Positions 17,652 through 27,841 of a DNA stretch of 64,000 bases are shown here, one piece after another. The stretch's first letter is position 1. Each line of letters opens with the position of its first letter. The notes under the pieces are model-generated. The model ran no database searches and was not told the origin of the DNA. It saw only the letters and a program-made list of their open reading frames with translations. The stretch covers positions 1 through 64,000 of the forward strand of contig NZ_CANKZF010000003.1 in the NCBI RefSeq assembly GCF_947488515.1, read 5' to 3'. The translations under genes and the position numbers were made by a program. The stretch is from an uncultured Nocardioides sp. (GTDB lineage: Bacteria; Actinomycetota; Actinomycetes; Propionibacteriales; Nocardioidaceae).

Positions 17652-19094
17652 TCATCGGTCGATCTCCCTGTCGGGCAGGACGATCGCCACGTGTGCGCCG
17701 CGGGGCTCGGCGTCGGTGATGCGTACGTCGCCGCCGTGGGCGTCGGCGATCGCGCGCACGATGCTGAGCCCGAGGCCGAAGCCGTCGTCCCCGGCACGCA
17801 CGTGGCTGCGGCCGAACCGCTCGAGCACGGCCTCGCGGTCCTCGGCCGGGATCCCCTCACCCGAGTCGCGGACCCACAGCCGCACCAGGCCGTCCTCCCG
17901 GGCCGAGCCGACCGCCACGGCGGAACCGGGGTCGGTGTGCTTGACCGCGTTGTCGGCGAGCTGGAGCAGCGCCTGGGTGACCCGCTGCTCGTCGAGCACC
18001 GCGCGGCCCCGGGCGACGCCGTCGAGCTGCCACTCACGGTCACCGAGCGCGGTGGCCTTGGCCAGCACCGACTGGGTGAGGTCGGCGAGGTGCACCTCGC
18101 CCAGGACGAGGAAGTCGGGACGGCGGCTCTTCGCGAGCAGGATGAGGTCCTGCACGAGTCGCGACATCCGGTCGACCTCGTCGAGGAGGAGCTCGCGCGT
18201 CTGGGCCAGCTCGGCCGGGTCCTCGCCGTCCAGCAGCTCGAGGTGGCCGCGCAGGACGGTGAGCGGGGTCTTGAGCTCGTGGCCGGCGTCGTCGAGGAAC
18301 TGGCGCTGCGCGGCGAAGCCCGAGTCGAGCCGCTCGAGCATGCTGTTGATCGTGCGGGTGAGCGCGGTGATGTCGTCGTTGCCGCGCTCGGGGATGCGGC
18401 GCGACAGGTCGGTGGTCGTGATCTCGCGCGCCGTGCTCTCGAGGGTGCGCAGCGGCGCCAGGAGGCGGCCGGACTGGAATCCGGCGATGGTGGTGATCAG
18501 CCCGAGCGAGAGAAGCGCGATCAGCGTGTAGGTCTGCAGCGTGCGGTCGAGCTCCTCGTGCTCGTCGCGCAGGAAGTTGACGATGACCAGCGAGCCCTCG
18601 CCCTGCGTGTTGGTGACGGGCACGAGCGTCACCCAGGTCTCGCCGAAGGTGGGCGACTCGATGACGCGGGTGCCGCCGACGCCGTCCAGCTCGTCGAGCG
18701 CGTCCTGGTAGGCCGGCTCGTCGAGGACCTCCTGGCCGTAGCGGTTGACCGTGCGCTCAGGGGTCTCGCCGCGGACGTAGCCGACGAGCATCTCGTCGTC
18801 GTCGGGGACGTTGCGGGTGAGGAAGACGTTGAGCACGCGGCCGACGTCGTCGAACTCCTCGCCGGTGTTCGGGTCGATGCGGAGCGCGCGGAACTCGGCG
18901 ATCTCCTGGCTGATCTGCGCGTTCACCTGGCGCTCGATCCGCGCCGACTCCAGCGCGTAGACCAGCAGCCCGGCGCCCGTCATCGCCACCGCCGTGAGGA
19001 GCGCGATGACGACCGTGATGCGGGTGCGGACCGAGACGCGGGCGAAGCGTCGGCGGGCACCGTCAGTCGTCCCACTCGTCGTCGGTGTCGTCAT
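17652..19094 (-). CDS. sensor histidine kinase
   Basis: 480 residues from ATG 19094 (ATGs at 19115 and 19133 are possible and would overlap the previous gene more). Order: transmembrane helix near 27-49, extracytoplasmic sensor about 50-185, second transmembrane helix, HAMP, HisKA with His272 in DDAGHELKTPL, and a HATPase with N box near 347 (LADNAVKH) and G boxes (RDSGEGIP, GFGLGLSIV). It phosphorylates the response regulator encoded 37 bases downstream. The signal is unknown; the neighbouring acidic secreted proteins suggest envelope or cation status. Confidence 0.9.
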   Translation of the reverse strand: MTTPTTSGTTDGARRRFARVSVRTRITVVIALLTAVAMTGAGLLVYALESARIERQVNAQISQEIAEFRALRIDPNTGEEFDDVGRVLNVFLTRNVPDDDEMLVGYVRGETPERTVNRYGQEVLDEPAYQDALDELDGVGGTRVIESPTFGETWVTLVPVTNTQGEGSLVIVNFLRDEHEELDRTLQTYTLIALLSLGLITTIAGFQSGRLLAPLRTLESTAREITTTDLSRRIPERGNDDITALTRTINSMLERLDSGFAAQRQFLDDAGHELKTPLTVLRGHLELLDGEDPAELAQTRELLLDEVDRMSRLVQDLILLAKSRRPDFLVLGEVHLADLTQSVLAKATALGDREWQLDGVARGRAVLDEQRVTQALLQLADNAVKHTDPGSAVAVGSAREDGLVRLWVRDSGEGIPAEDREAVLERFGRSHVRAGDDGFGLGLSIVRAIADAHGGDVRITDAEPRGAHVAIVLPDREIDR

Positions 19095-19458
19095 CGTCCG
19101 GCCCGTCGTCGTCATCCCACTCGTCGTCGTCATCCTCTCCGACCGGTGTGGGCTTCGGCGTCACGACCCGGGCCTCTCCGCCGCCGCCGCGCTGCGCGTC
19201 CTGCCCGGGGCCGCCGTCCGGTCCGTCGGGGTCGGGCCGCGGAGTGCCCGGCGACTTCCCGCGGGGCGGGGGAGCGGCCGGTTCGGTCGTGGCCGGGTCG
19301 GTGGGCGCATCGGTGGGGGCGTCGCGGAGGATCACGGGACTGTGGTCGGCCGGTGCCGGCGCTCCCGGTGACGCCAGCGACCCGGCGACGTACGCCGTCA
19401 CCGGCACCACGACCGCCAGGAGGAGGAGCACCCTCGTCACCTGTCCCATGGGCACCAT
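19063..19458 (-). CDS. membrane-anchored or secreted Pro/Asp-rich protein upstream of the kinase
   Basis: 131 residues. Residues 1-30 are a signal peptide or anchor (QVTRVLLLLAVVVPVTAYVA); the rest is Pro/Asp/Gly-rich and ends in a run of Asp and Trp (EDDDDEWDDDD and similar). Its 3' end overlaps the kinase start by about 30 bases in another frame. ATG 19458 or 19449 both lack a clear ribosome site. Its place as first gene of the two-component operon and its acidic tail, like that of the protein at 15606, suggest an accessory sensor or cation-binding role; this is inference. Confidence 0.6.
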   Translation of the reverse strand: MVPMGQVTRVLLLLAVVVPVTAYVAGSLASPGAPAPADHSPVILRDAPTDAPTDPATTEPAAPPPRGKSPGTPRPDPDGPDGGPGQDAQRGGGGEARVVTPKPTPVGEDDDDEWDDDDGPDDDDTDDEWDD

Positions 19459-19471
19459 CGTGCGAAACCGG

Positions 19472-19499
19472 CGTGGGGACAGCGTGAGACGCGGATGAG
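19472..19499 (-). promoter_or_regulatory. three 11-bp-phased direct repeats upstream of the two-component operon
   Basis: On the minus strand CTCATC, CTCACG and CCCACG follow at exact 11-base intervals (19499-19494, 19488-19483, 19477-19472). The first two units and their phase equal those before the secreted protein at 15606, suggesting autoregulation. The divergent acyl-CoA ligase gene starts 40 bases away and may share control. Confidence 0.55.
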
Positions 19500-19538
19500 A
19501 GGGTTCTTAGACAGCGGGACGCGTGCCACAGTGGGCGC

Positions 19539-21083
<1,545 letters not shown>

Positions 21084-21104
21084 CCGGTCCTCGATAATCA
21101 GCGC

Positions 21105-22223
21105 ATGCCCCGCCTCGCCGACGTCGTCGACCTGCTGCACGCCTGGTACCCGCCCCGGACGGCCGACTCGTGGGACGCCGTCGGGCTGGTGGCCGGCGAC
21201 CCTTCCGTCGAGGTGGCGCGGGTGATGTTCGCCGTCGACCCGACGGGCGAGGTCGCCCGCGAGGCGGTCGAGTGGGGTGCCGACCTCCTCGTCGTGCACC
21301 ACCCGCTGTTCCTCACGCCCGTCAGCTCGGTCGCCGCGGACACGCCCAAGGGGCGCACCCTGCACACCCTGACCGCCGGCGGCTGCGCGCTGCTGGCCGC
21401 GCACACCAACGCCGACCAGGCGGTCTCCGGCGTCTCGGAGTCGCTCGCGCTGGCGCTCGGGCTCACCGACCTGGTGCCCATCCGGCCGGCGCCGGCCGGA
21501 CCGCTCGACAAGATCGTCGTGTTCGTGCCGGTCGACTCGGTGGAGGCCGTCCGCACGGCCATGACCGACGCGGGCGCGGGCCGGCTCGGAGACTACGACT
21601 CGTGCACCTGGACCGCGACGGGCGAGGGCCGGTTCCGCCCGCTCGACGGTGCCTCGCCCGCGATCGGAGCGGTCGGCGACCTCGAGGTGGTCGAGGAGGC
21701 CCGGGTCGAGGCGGTGGTGCCGCGCGGTCGTCGTACGGCGGTGGTGCGGGCGCTGCTGGCCGCCCACCCCTACGAGGAGCCGGCCTTCGACGTGGTCCCG
21801 CTCGCCGACCCCGGGCTGGCGGCCACCGGCACCGGACGGATCGGCACGGTCGAGGATATGACGCTCGAGCAGCTCGCCGCGCGGGTCGCGGAGGCGCTGC
21901 CGGCGACGGCTCACGGCGTACGCGTGGCCGGTGACCCGCAGCGGCCGGTACGGAAGGTCGCGGTGTGCGGCGGGGCGGGGGACTTCCTGCTCGACGAGCT
22001 CGCCCACAGCGACGTCGACGTCTACGTCACGAGCGACCTCCGGCACCACCGCGCGGCCGAGTTCCTCGAGCACGACGGGCCGGCCCTGGTCGATGTCGCG
22101 CACTGGGCGGCCGAGTGGACCTGGCTGCCGGCGGTGGAGGCTCGGCTGCGTCGGGAGATGGGCGATAGGGTCGACACCCGGGTCAGCACACGGTGCACCG
22201 ACCCGTGGACGTTCCGCCACTGA
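21105..22223 (+). CDS. NIF3-like dinuclear metal center hexameric protein (YqfO type)
   Basis: 372 residues. The NIF3 fold supplies metal ligands from LLVVHHPLFL (His65, His66), the AHTNAD segment and the C-terminal DVAHWAAEW. A PII-like insertion (about 128-230) ending in AAHPYEEPAFDVVPL marks the longer YqfO-type subfamily. Its cellular role is unsettled; a GTP cyclohydrolase I type 2 label exists in databases but is doubtful. It forms a unit with the zinc-ribbon gene, the same pair as Rv2230c/Rv2229c in mycobacteria. Confidence 0.93.
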   Translation: MPRLADVVDLLHAWYPPRTADSWDAVGLVAGDPSVEVARVMFAVDPTGEVAREAVEWGADLLVVHHPLFLTPVSSVAADTPKGRTLHTLTAGGCALLAAHTNADQAVSGVSESLALALGLTDLVPIRPAPAGPLDKIVVFVPVDSVEAVRTAMTDAGAGRLGDYDSCTWTATGEGRFRPLDGASPAIGAVGDLEVVEEARVEAVVPRGRRTAVVRALLAAHPYEEPAFDVVPLADPGLAATGTGRIGTVEDMTLEQLAARVAEALPATAHGVRVAGDPQRPVRKVAVCGGAGDFLLDELAHSDVDVYVTSDLRHHRAAEFLEHDGPALVDVAHWAAEWTWLPAVEARLRREMGDRVDTRVSTRCTDPWTFRH

Positions 22224-22239
22224 AGCAGCAGGAGAGCCG

Positions 22240-22980
22240 TTGAAGGCCGATCCCACCCACCAGCACGCGCTCCTCGACGTCGCCGCGCTCGACTCCCGTG
22301 CCGCCCAGCTGCGGCACCAGCGAAGCCACCTCCCCGAGATGGCCGAGATCAGCACGCTGGAGGCCGAGCGCACCCAGCTGACCGACCAGGTGCGCGACGC
22401 GCGCATCGTCGTGGACGACCTCACCGTCGAGCAGACCAGGGCCGACCGCGAGGTCGAGCAGGTCAAGACCCGCCGTGAGCGCGACCGCTCCCGGATGGAC
22501 AGCGGGCAGATCACCAACCCCAAGGACCTCGAGCGGATGCAGCACGAGCTCGTCTCGCTCGAGCGCCGGATCTCGACGCTCGAGGACGCCGAGCTCGAGG
22601 TGATGGAGAAGCTCGAGGAGGCGCAGCAGCTGCTCGCCGGCCTCGGCATCCGCGCCGAGGACATCGACGCCCGCCTGGCCGAGCTGGTCGCGGCGCGCGA
22701 CGAGAAGCGGGTCGAGATCGACCGCGCGCTCGAGGAGGTGTCGGCCGCTCGCGGCCCGGCGACCGAGGGCATGCCCGAGGACCTGATGGCGCTCTACGAG
22801 CGGCTGCGCGAGCAGAAGGGCATCGGCGCCGCGCTGCTCCGGTCCCGCCAGTGCGGCGGCTGCAACATGACCCTCGACGCCTCCGAGCTGTCGCGGATCC
22901 GGTCCGCCCCGGCCGACGAGGTCATCCGCTGCGAGGAGTGCCAGCGCATCCTGGTGCGCACCGACGAGTCCGGCCTCTGA
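22240..22980 (+). CDS. coiled-coil C4-type zinc-ribbon protein
   Basis: 246 residues from TTG 22240, chosen because AGGAG lies 7 bases upstream and no better start is in frame. Residues 10-180 form a long antiparallel coiled coil rich in Glu/Arg/Leu; the C-terminus holds a zinc ribbon with CGGC and CEEC pairs about 30 residues apart. This CT398/Rv2229c-like family may act in nucleic-acid or flagellum/secretion-linked scaffolding; its function in actinobacteria is unknown. It lies 16 bases behind the NIF3-like gene. Confidence 0.9.
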   Translation: MKADPTHQHALLDVAALDSRAAQLRHQRSHLPEMAEISTLEAERTQLTDQVRDARIVVDDLTVEQTRADREVEQVKTRRERDRSRMDSGQITNPKDLERMQHELVSLERRISTLEDAELEVMEKLEEAQQLLAGLGIRAEDIDARLAELVAARDEKRVEIDRALEEVSAARGPATEGMPEDLMALYERLREQKGIGAALLRSRQCGGCNMTLDASELSRIRSAPADEVIRCEECQRILVRTDESGL

Positions 22981-22994
22981 GGAGCTGACGCGTC

Positions 22995-24089
22995 GTGCGC
23001 TTCATCGACGCGGAGGTCGTGGCCGAGCGCAGCCGCATGTCGCTGCGGGCCCGCGTGGCCCGGCTGCGGGCCAAGGGCTGGGTGATCGGCCAGTGCGCGA
23101 TCGCCGCCGGCGTCGCGTGGTGGCTCGCCGCCGACGTCTTCAACCACCGGCTGCCGTTCTTCGCGCCGATCGCGGCCGTGGTGTCCCTCGGGATGTCCTA
23201 CGGCCAGCGCCAGCGCCGGGTCGCGGAGGTCACCGTCGGCGTGGCGCTCGGCGTCTTCCTCGGCGACGCGGCCACCCACCTGATCGGCTCGGGCGGGTGG
23301 CAGATCGCGGTGATCGTGGCGGCCGGCATGTCGATCGCGCTGCTGCTCGACGCCGGGCAGATCATGGTCATCCAGGCCGCCGTGCAGGGGATCGTGGTCG
23401 CCGCGCTGGCGCCCGCCCCGGGCGACGCCTTCCTCCGCTGGACCGACGCGATCATCGGCGGCTCGGTGGCGCTCGTCGCGGCGACCGTCGTCCCGCGGGC
23501 GCCGCTGCGCAAGCCGCGGGACCAGGCGGCCGTGGTGGTGCGCAAGATCGCCGAGCTGCTGCGCTCGTCCGCCGACCGGCTGGGCGACGGTGACGTCGAC
23601 AAGGCGCTGGCCGTGCTGCGCGACGCCCGGTCCACAGACGCACTCATCGCCGAGCTGCGCGCGGCGTCGTCGGAGGGACTGTCGGTCGTGAGCTCCTCGC
23701 CGTTCCGGCGACGGCACGGCGAGCACCAGCGCCAGCTCGCCGAGCTCGTCGAGCCGCTCGACGTGGCCCTGCGCAACACCCGCGTGGTCGTGCGCCGGGT
23801 CGCGGTGGCCTGCTACCGCCGCGAGCCCGTGCCGGCGTCGTACGCCTCCCTGATGCGCGACCTGGCGGACCTCTCGGACCGGGTCGCCGACGAGCTGGTG
23901 GCCGACCGGATGGCCGAGGCGGTCATCGATGACCTGATCGCCCTCGGGCGCGCCACGGCGCGCGTCGAGCACAGCGACGACCTGTCCGCCGAGGTGATCC
24001 TGGCGCAGGTGCGCTCGATCGTCGCCGACATGCTGGCGCTGTGCGGGATGGACCCGCTCGAGGCGACCGACGTGATCCCGCTGCGCTAG
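22995..24089 (+). CDS. FUSC-family membrane protein (aromatic acid exporter-like)
   Basis: 364 residues, GTG start with GAGGAG about 10 bases upstream. Several transmembrane helices occupy residues 30-175 (VIGQCAIAAGVAWWLAADVF, IAVIVAAGMSIALLLDAG, GSVALVAATVVP), followed by a soluble helical domain, the layout of the fusaric-acid-resistance/aromatic-acid exporter family. The substrate is unknown. It sits 14 bases behind the zinc-ribbon gene and is probably co-transcribed. Confidence 0.85.
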   Translation: MRFIDAEVVAERSRMSLRARVARLRAKGWVIGQCAIAAGVAWWLAADVFNHRLPFFAPIAAVVSLGMSYGQRQRRVAEVTVGVALGVFLGDAATHLIGSGGWQIAVIVAAGMSIALLLDAGQIMVIQAAVQGIVVAALAPAPGDAFLRWTDAIIGGSVALVAATVVPRAPLRKPRDQAAVVVRKIAELLRSSADRLGDGDVDKALAVLRDARSTDALIAELRAASSEGLSVVSSSPFRRRHGEHQRQLAELVEPLDVALRNTRVVVRRVAVACYRREPVPASYASLMRDLADLSDRVADELVADRMAEAVIDDLIALGRATARVEHSDDLSAEVILAQVRSIVADMLALCGMDPLEATDVIPLR

Positions 24090-24116
24090 CCACGGCCGGA
24101 GCACCCGGCACCGGGG

Positions 24117-24905
24117 TCAGACCTCGGTCACCACCACGTCGAGCTGGGTGCCCTTGGCGGTGGGCTCGCCCGTCTCGACGGTCCAGCCGAGCCGGGTGAG
24201 GGTGTCGGCGAGTGCCCTGGGCGTGCGGGGGTTGGCGCCGTCCTCGAGCAGCGCGCGGACGATGCGGCCCTTGGTCGCCTTGTTGAAGTGGCTCACGACC
24301 GACCGCTTGCCGGCCGACTCGTGGAGCACGCGCACGGTCGCGACGCGGCGGGCCAGGGACGCGTCCGGCCGCCAGAAGGCGGCGTACGTCCCGGAGCGGA
24401 GGTCGACGAGCAGGCCGGTGCCGACCGCCTCGGTGACAGCCTCGCCGAGGACCTCGCGCCACACGCCGGCGACCGAACCGGTGCCGGGCAGGCCAGGAAG
24501 GGTGGCGTCGCCGGAGAGCCGGTAGGCCGGGATCCGGTCGCCGGGCCGCACGATGCCGAACAGCGAGCTCGTGATCGCCACCCGCGCGGTCGCCCGGCGG
24601 CGGGCCGCGGGGGAGAGGGTGTCGAAGCCGAGGGCGTCGTAGAGGACGCCGGTGTAGATCGCGTCGGCGCGGGCGGTCGGGGCGCCCGCGAGATCGGCGT
24701 TGCGCTGCACCAGGTCGCGCTGGGCGGGACCGAGGCCGAGCACCGCGGCGGCCTTGTCCGGGTCCTCGCCGCACAGCCGCCCGAGCGACTCGATCAGCGT
24801 CGTCCGGGTGGTGGTGAGGGACGGCGAGGACAGCGAGCCGAGGTCGAGGGCCTTGCCGCGACGGGGAGCGGTCTTGCCCTCGCTGGGCGGCAGCAGGATC
24901 AGCAC
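24117..24905 (-). CDS. yaaA: YaaA-family peroxide stress protein
   Basis: 262 residues from GTG 24905. The N-terminus VLILLPPSEGKTAPRRGKAL and the later SHFNKATKGRIVRAL are the signature blocks of YaaA (DUF328), a DNA-binding protein that limits intracellular iron under peroxide stress in E. coli. A TACGCT hexamer 7 bases before the GTG suggests a leaderless transcript. It is divergent from the RNB ribonuclease gene, with 51 bases between starts. Confidence 0.88.
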   Translation of the reverse strand: MLILLPPSEGKTAPRRGKALDLGSLSSPSLTTTRTTLIESLGRLCGEDPDKAAAVLGLGPAQRDLVQRNADLAGAPTARADAIYTGVLYDALGFDTLSPAARRRATARVAITSSLFGIVRPGDRIPAYRLSGDATLPGLPGTGSVAGVWREVLGEAVTEAVGTGLLVDLRSGTYAAFWRPDASLARRVATVRVLHESAGKRSVVSHFNKATKGRIVRALLEDGANPRTPRALADTLTRLGWTVETGEPTAKGTQLDVVVTEV

Positions 24906-24956
24906 GGGCGCAAGCGTAGGGAGCGGCCGGGTGCGTGCCACGGCTAGGGTCGTGAC

Positions 24957-26408
24957 ATGCCCAGCAACCGTGTGGTGAAGGTCCGCTCCAGCGGGGACAG
25001 CGTGTCGGCACAGGAGATGCGCGACGGCATCGCCGCGATCCAGGCGGAGCTCGACGTCACGCCGACCTTCCCGCAGGCCGTCGAACGGGCGGCCGCCGAG
25101 GCGGCCGCGTCGCCCCGGCTGCCGGCGCTCGATCGCACCGACATCCCGTTCGTCACGATCGACCCCGAGTCGGCCCGCGACCTCGACCAGGCGATGCACA
25201 TCGAGCGGTCGGGGGACGGCTACGTCGTGCACTACGCGATCGCCGACGTCGCGGCGTTCGTCGCGGCGGGCGACCCGGTCGACGTCGAGGCCAACCGCCG
25301 GGGCGAGACGCTCTACGGCGCCGACTCCAAGATCCCCCTGCACCCGACGGTGCTGAGCGAAGGTGCCGCCTCGCTGCTCCCCGACGAGGTGCGTCCGGCG
25401 CTCCTGTGGACGATCAAGGTCGACGAGACCGGTGAGGGCACCGACGTCGAGGTCGAGCGGGCGCTGGTCCGCTCGCGCGCCCAGCTGTCGTACGAGGGGG
25501 TGCAGGCCGACCTCGACGCCGGGAAGGCCGACGAGCTCATCGGCCTGCTGAAGGAGGTCGGCGAGCTACGCCTCGCCCGCGAGGCCGCCCGCGGCGGCGT
25601 CTCGCTGCCGCTGCCCGAGCAGGAGCTGATCGAGACCGGTGACGGCCACTGGGAGCTCGAGTTCCGCCGGCTCACGCCGGTCGAGACGTGGAACGCGCAG
25701 ATCTCCCTCCTCACCGGGATGGCCGCTGCCTCGCTGATGGTCTACGCCCGCGTCGGCATCCTGCGCACCCTGCCGCCGGCGGACCCCCACGACGTGCAGC
25801 GCCTCCACCGCACCGCGCGTGCCCTCGGCATCTCGTGGCCCGCCGAGCAGCTCTACCCCGACTTCATCCGCACGCTCGACCCGTCGAAGCCGACCCACGC
25901 CGCGATGGTCGTGGCGTGCACCCGCCTGCTGCGCGGCGCAGGCTACGTCGCCTTCAACGGCGAGCTGCCCGAGCAGGCCCAGCACTCCGCCCTCGCCTCG
26001 GAGTACGCCCACGTCACCGCCCCGCTGCGCCGGCTCGCCGACCGCTACGCCGGCGAGGTCTGCGTCGCCCTCTGCGCCGGCACCGAGGTCCCGTCGTGGG
26101 TCATCGAGGCGATGGGCAGCCTGCCCGAGACCATGACCGAGTCCGGCCGCCGGGCCAACCGCTACGAGAACGCCGTCGTCAACCTCTGCGAGGCCGAGCT
26201 GCTCCACGACCGGGTGGGTGAGCGCTTCACCGCCGTCGTCGTCGACCTCGACGAGAAGAGCAAGCAGAAGGGCGACATCACCATCCAGGACCCCGCCATC
26301 GAGGCACCGGTGACCAGCACCTCCGACCTCCCCCTCGGCGAGGAGGTCACCGTCGAGCTGGCGGCGGCCGACCCGACGACGCGGACCGTGGAGTTCCGTC
26401 TCGCCTGA
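24957..26408 (+). CDS. RNB-domain ribonuclease (RNase II/R family)
   Basis: 483 residues. It is a 3'-5' exoribonuclease of the RNB type: the Mg2+-binding motif TIDPESARDLDQAMHIE with clustered aspartates lies near 67-83, and HVTAPLRRLADRYAGEV near 349 is the conserved C-terminal part. It is shorter than RNase R (over 700) because cold-shock and S1 domains are reduced or missing, a form common in actinobacteria. It could act in tRNA maturation or mRNA decay. Confidence 0.92.
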   Translation: MPSNRVVKVRSSGDSVSAQEMRDGIAAIQAELDVTPTFPQAVERAAAEAAASPRLPALDRTDIPFVTIDPESARDLDQAMHIERSGDGYVVHYAIADVAAFVAAGDPVDVEANRRGETLYGADSKIPLHPTVLSEGAASLLPDEVRPALLWTIKVDETGEGTDVEVERALVRSRAQLSYEGVQADLDAGKADELIGLLKEVGELRLAREAARGGVSLPLPEQELIETGDGHWELEFRRLTPVETWNAQISLLTGMAAASLMVYARVGILRTLPPADPHDVQRLHRTARALGISWPAEQLYPDFIRTLDPSKPTHAAMVVACTRLLRGAGYVAFNGELPEQAQHSALASEYAHVTAPLRRLADRYAGEVCVALCAGTEVPSWVIEAMGSLPETMTESGRRANRYENAVVNLCEAELLHDRVGERFTAVVVDLDEKSKQKGDITIQDPAIEAPVTSTSDLPLGEEVTVELAAADPTTRTVEFRLA

Positions 26409-26447
26409 ATCGGCTCCGGGACCCGCCGCACCTGCCACAATCCGTCC

Positions 26448-26672
26448 GTGGCACACGGCGGAGCGGGATCGGGATTGTCGATCGTGGCGTTCGTGTGCGC
26501 GGGGGCGGTGGTGCTCGGCTACAGCCCGATGCTGGCGATCGTCGGGATGGTGTGCGCTGCGCTGGCGATGAGTCGCGGCGAGGGACTCGCCGGGGCGGCC
26601 GTGCTGGTGGCGCTGGTCGTGCTGGTGCTGGCGTTCGTGCTGCCGACGGGGGTCGCGCTCAACCGGCTGTGA
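26448..26672 (+). CDS. small two-helix membrane protein
   Basis: 74 residues, GTG start; a CACAAT hexamer 6 bases upstream fits a leaderless promoter. Two hydrophobic segments (about 10-40 and 50-70) leave little soluble sequence. No family is recognised. It lies between the RNB gene and the sigma-controlled cluster. Confidence 0.6.
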   Translation: MAHGGAGSGLSIVAFVCAGAVVLGYSPMLAIVGMVCAALAMSRGEGLAGAAVLVALVVLVLAFVLPTGVALNRL

Positions 26673-26690
26673 GCTCCGGCGGTCGCGCGC

Positions 26691-26716
26691 TGAACCGTTG
26701 CGGTGCCAGGCTCGTA
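26691..26716 (+). promoter_or_regulatory. ECF sigma promoter before the CDP-alcohol phosphotransferase gene
   Basis: TGAACC (26691-26696), a 16-base spacer and CGTA (26713-26716), 22 bases before the GTG at 26739. It has the same architecture as the promoter before the local ECF sigma gene and as the SigL consensus I recall from mycobacteria. Confidence 0.7.
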
Positions 26717-26738
26717 CGCCCGGGGGAGGAGGTGTCCC

Positions 26739-27470
26739 GTGGTCGGAGTGCGGCGCGGCCTGGCCGTGTGCCTCGTGGGCGTGGTCGCCCTGCTGGCCGT
26801 GCTCGACGTGGCACCCCCTGCGCGGGGCGTCGGTCTGGCCTCCGCCGTCGTGCTGGCGGTCGCGGCCCGCCGCCGGGCGACCGCCGACGGGGTCGCGGCC
26901 CTCGGGCCGGCGGACCTGGTCACGCTGACCCGGGCGACGCTGGCCTGCGGGATCGCCGCGCTGGTGGCGGAGGCCTTCACCGGGGCCGACGTCGTCGGCG
27001 TCCTGGTCCCGCTCACGGTCGTCGCGTTGCTGCTGGACCTCGTCGACGGCCGCGTCGCGCGTCGCACCGGGTCCGCGTCGGCCTACGGCGCGCGCCTCGA
27101 CGGCGAGGCCGACGCCTTCCTGATCCTCGTGCTCAGCGTGCTGGTCGCGCGGGAGCACGGTGCGTGGGTGCTCGGGCTGGGCGTGATCCGTTACGCGTAC
27201 GCCGTCGCGGCGCGCCTGCTGCCGTGGATGCAGCGGACGTTGCCACCGCGCTACTGGCGCAAGGTGGTGGCGGCCTGCGTCGGCATCGCCCTGACGGTCG
27301 CGGCGTCCGGCCTCGCACCGGCAGCGACGACGTACGCCGTCCTGGTCGTCGCAGCCCTGCTGCTCGCCGAGTCGTTCGGCTGGGACGTGGTGTGGCTGTG
27401 GCGGCGTCGACTGAACCGGACGGGCAGCGCGGACGTACTCCCTGCAGAGGTCCTCGAACACGGCAGGTGA
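26739..27470 (+). CDS. CDP-alcohol phosphatidyltransferase family protein
   Basis: 243 residues from GTG 26739 (GGGGAGGAGG upstream); an in-frame GTG at 26703 lies within the promoter and is rejected. The full catalytic motif D-x2-DG-x2-AR-x8-G-x3-D-x3-D is present (DLVDGRVARR, YGARLDGEAD) near residues 100-125, and about six hydrophobic segments are predicted. It transfers a phospho-alcohol from a CDP-linked donor to an acceptor alcohol, making a phospholipid or similar compound; the acceptor is unknown. Its promoter matches the ECF consensus, linking it to the sigma-controlled pterin/glycosyl cluster. Confidence 0.9.
   Translation: MVGVRRGLAVCLVGVVALLAVLDVAPPARGVGLASAVVLAVAARRRATADGVAALGPADLVTLTRATLACGIAALVAEAFTGADVVGVLVPLTVVALLLDLVDGRVARRTGSASAYGARLDGEADAFLILVLSVLVAREHGAWVLGLGVIRYAYAVAARLLPWMQRTLPPRYWRKVVAACVGIALTVAASGLAPAATTYAVLVVAALLLAESFGWDVVWLWRRRLNRTGSADVLPAEVLEHGR
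27412..27437 (+). promoter_or_regulatory. ECF sigma promoter before the small membrane protein gene
   Basis: TGAACC (27412-27417), a 16-base spacer and CGTA (27434-27437), located in the last codons of the CDP-alcohol phosphotransferase gene, 38 bases before ATG 27476. Confidence 0.6.
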
Positions 27471-27475
27471 GTGGC

Positions 27476-27841
27476 ATGCGCGTCATCGCAGCGTTGGCGG
27501 TGCTCGTCTCGGCGGCGGTGCACCTCTACCTCTGGCTCGACTTCGCCCGGGACGACGACTTCCTCGGACCGTCGTTCATGCTCAACGCGATCGCCGGTGC
27601 CGTGATCGCGGTGCTGCTGCTGGTGTGGCGGCACTGGGTGCCGGCGTTCCTCGCCCTCGGGTTCGGGGCGAGCACGCTGCTGGCCTTCGTGCTCGCCACG
27701 ACGGTCGGACTGTTCGGCGTCACCGCCAGCTGGACCGGGTGGGCGGTGTGGGTCGCGGCCGCCGCCGAGGTCGTCGCGATCGTCGCGGGAGCCCGGCTGC
27801 TCGCCGCCGACAACCCGCTCGCCTCACGCGTCGAGCCGTAG
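27476..27841 (+). CDS. four-helix membrane protein
   Basis: 121 residues from ATG 27476 with AGGTGAG upstream. Four hydrophobic helices cover almost the whole chain (ALAVLVSAAVHLYLWL, MLNAIAGAVIAVLLLV, FGASTLLAFVLATTVGLF, WAVWVAAAAEVVAIVAGA). Such small proteins of unknown function are common in actinobacteria. It starts 5 bases behind the CDP-alcohol gene and overlaps the anti-sigma gene tail to tail by 18 bases. It has its own ECF-type promoter. Confidence 0.75.
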   Translation: MRVIAALAVLVSAAVHLYLWLDFARDDDFLGPSFMLNAIAGAVIAVLLLVWRHWVPAFLALGFGASTLLAFVLATTVGLFGVTASWTGWAVWVAAAAEVVAIVAGARLLAADNPLASRVEP

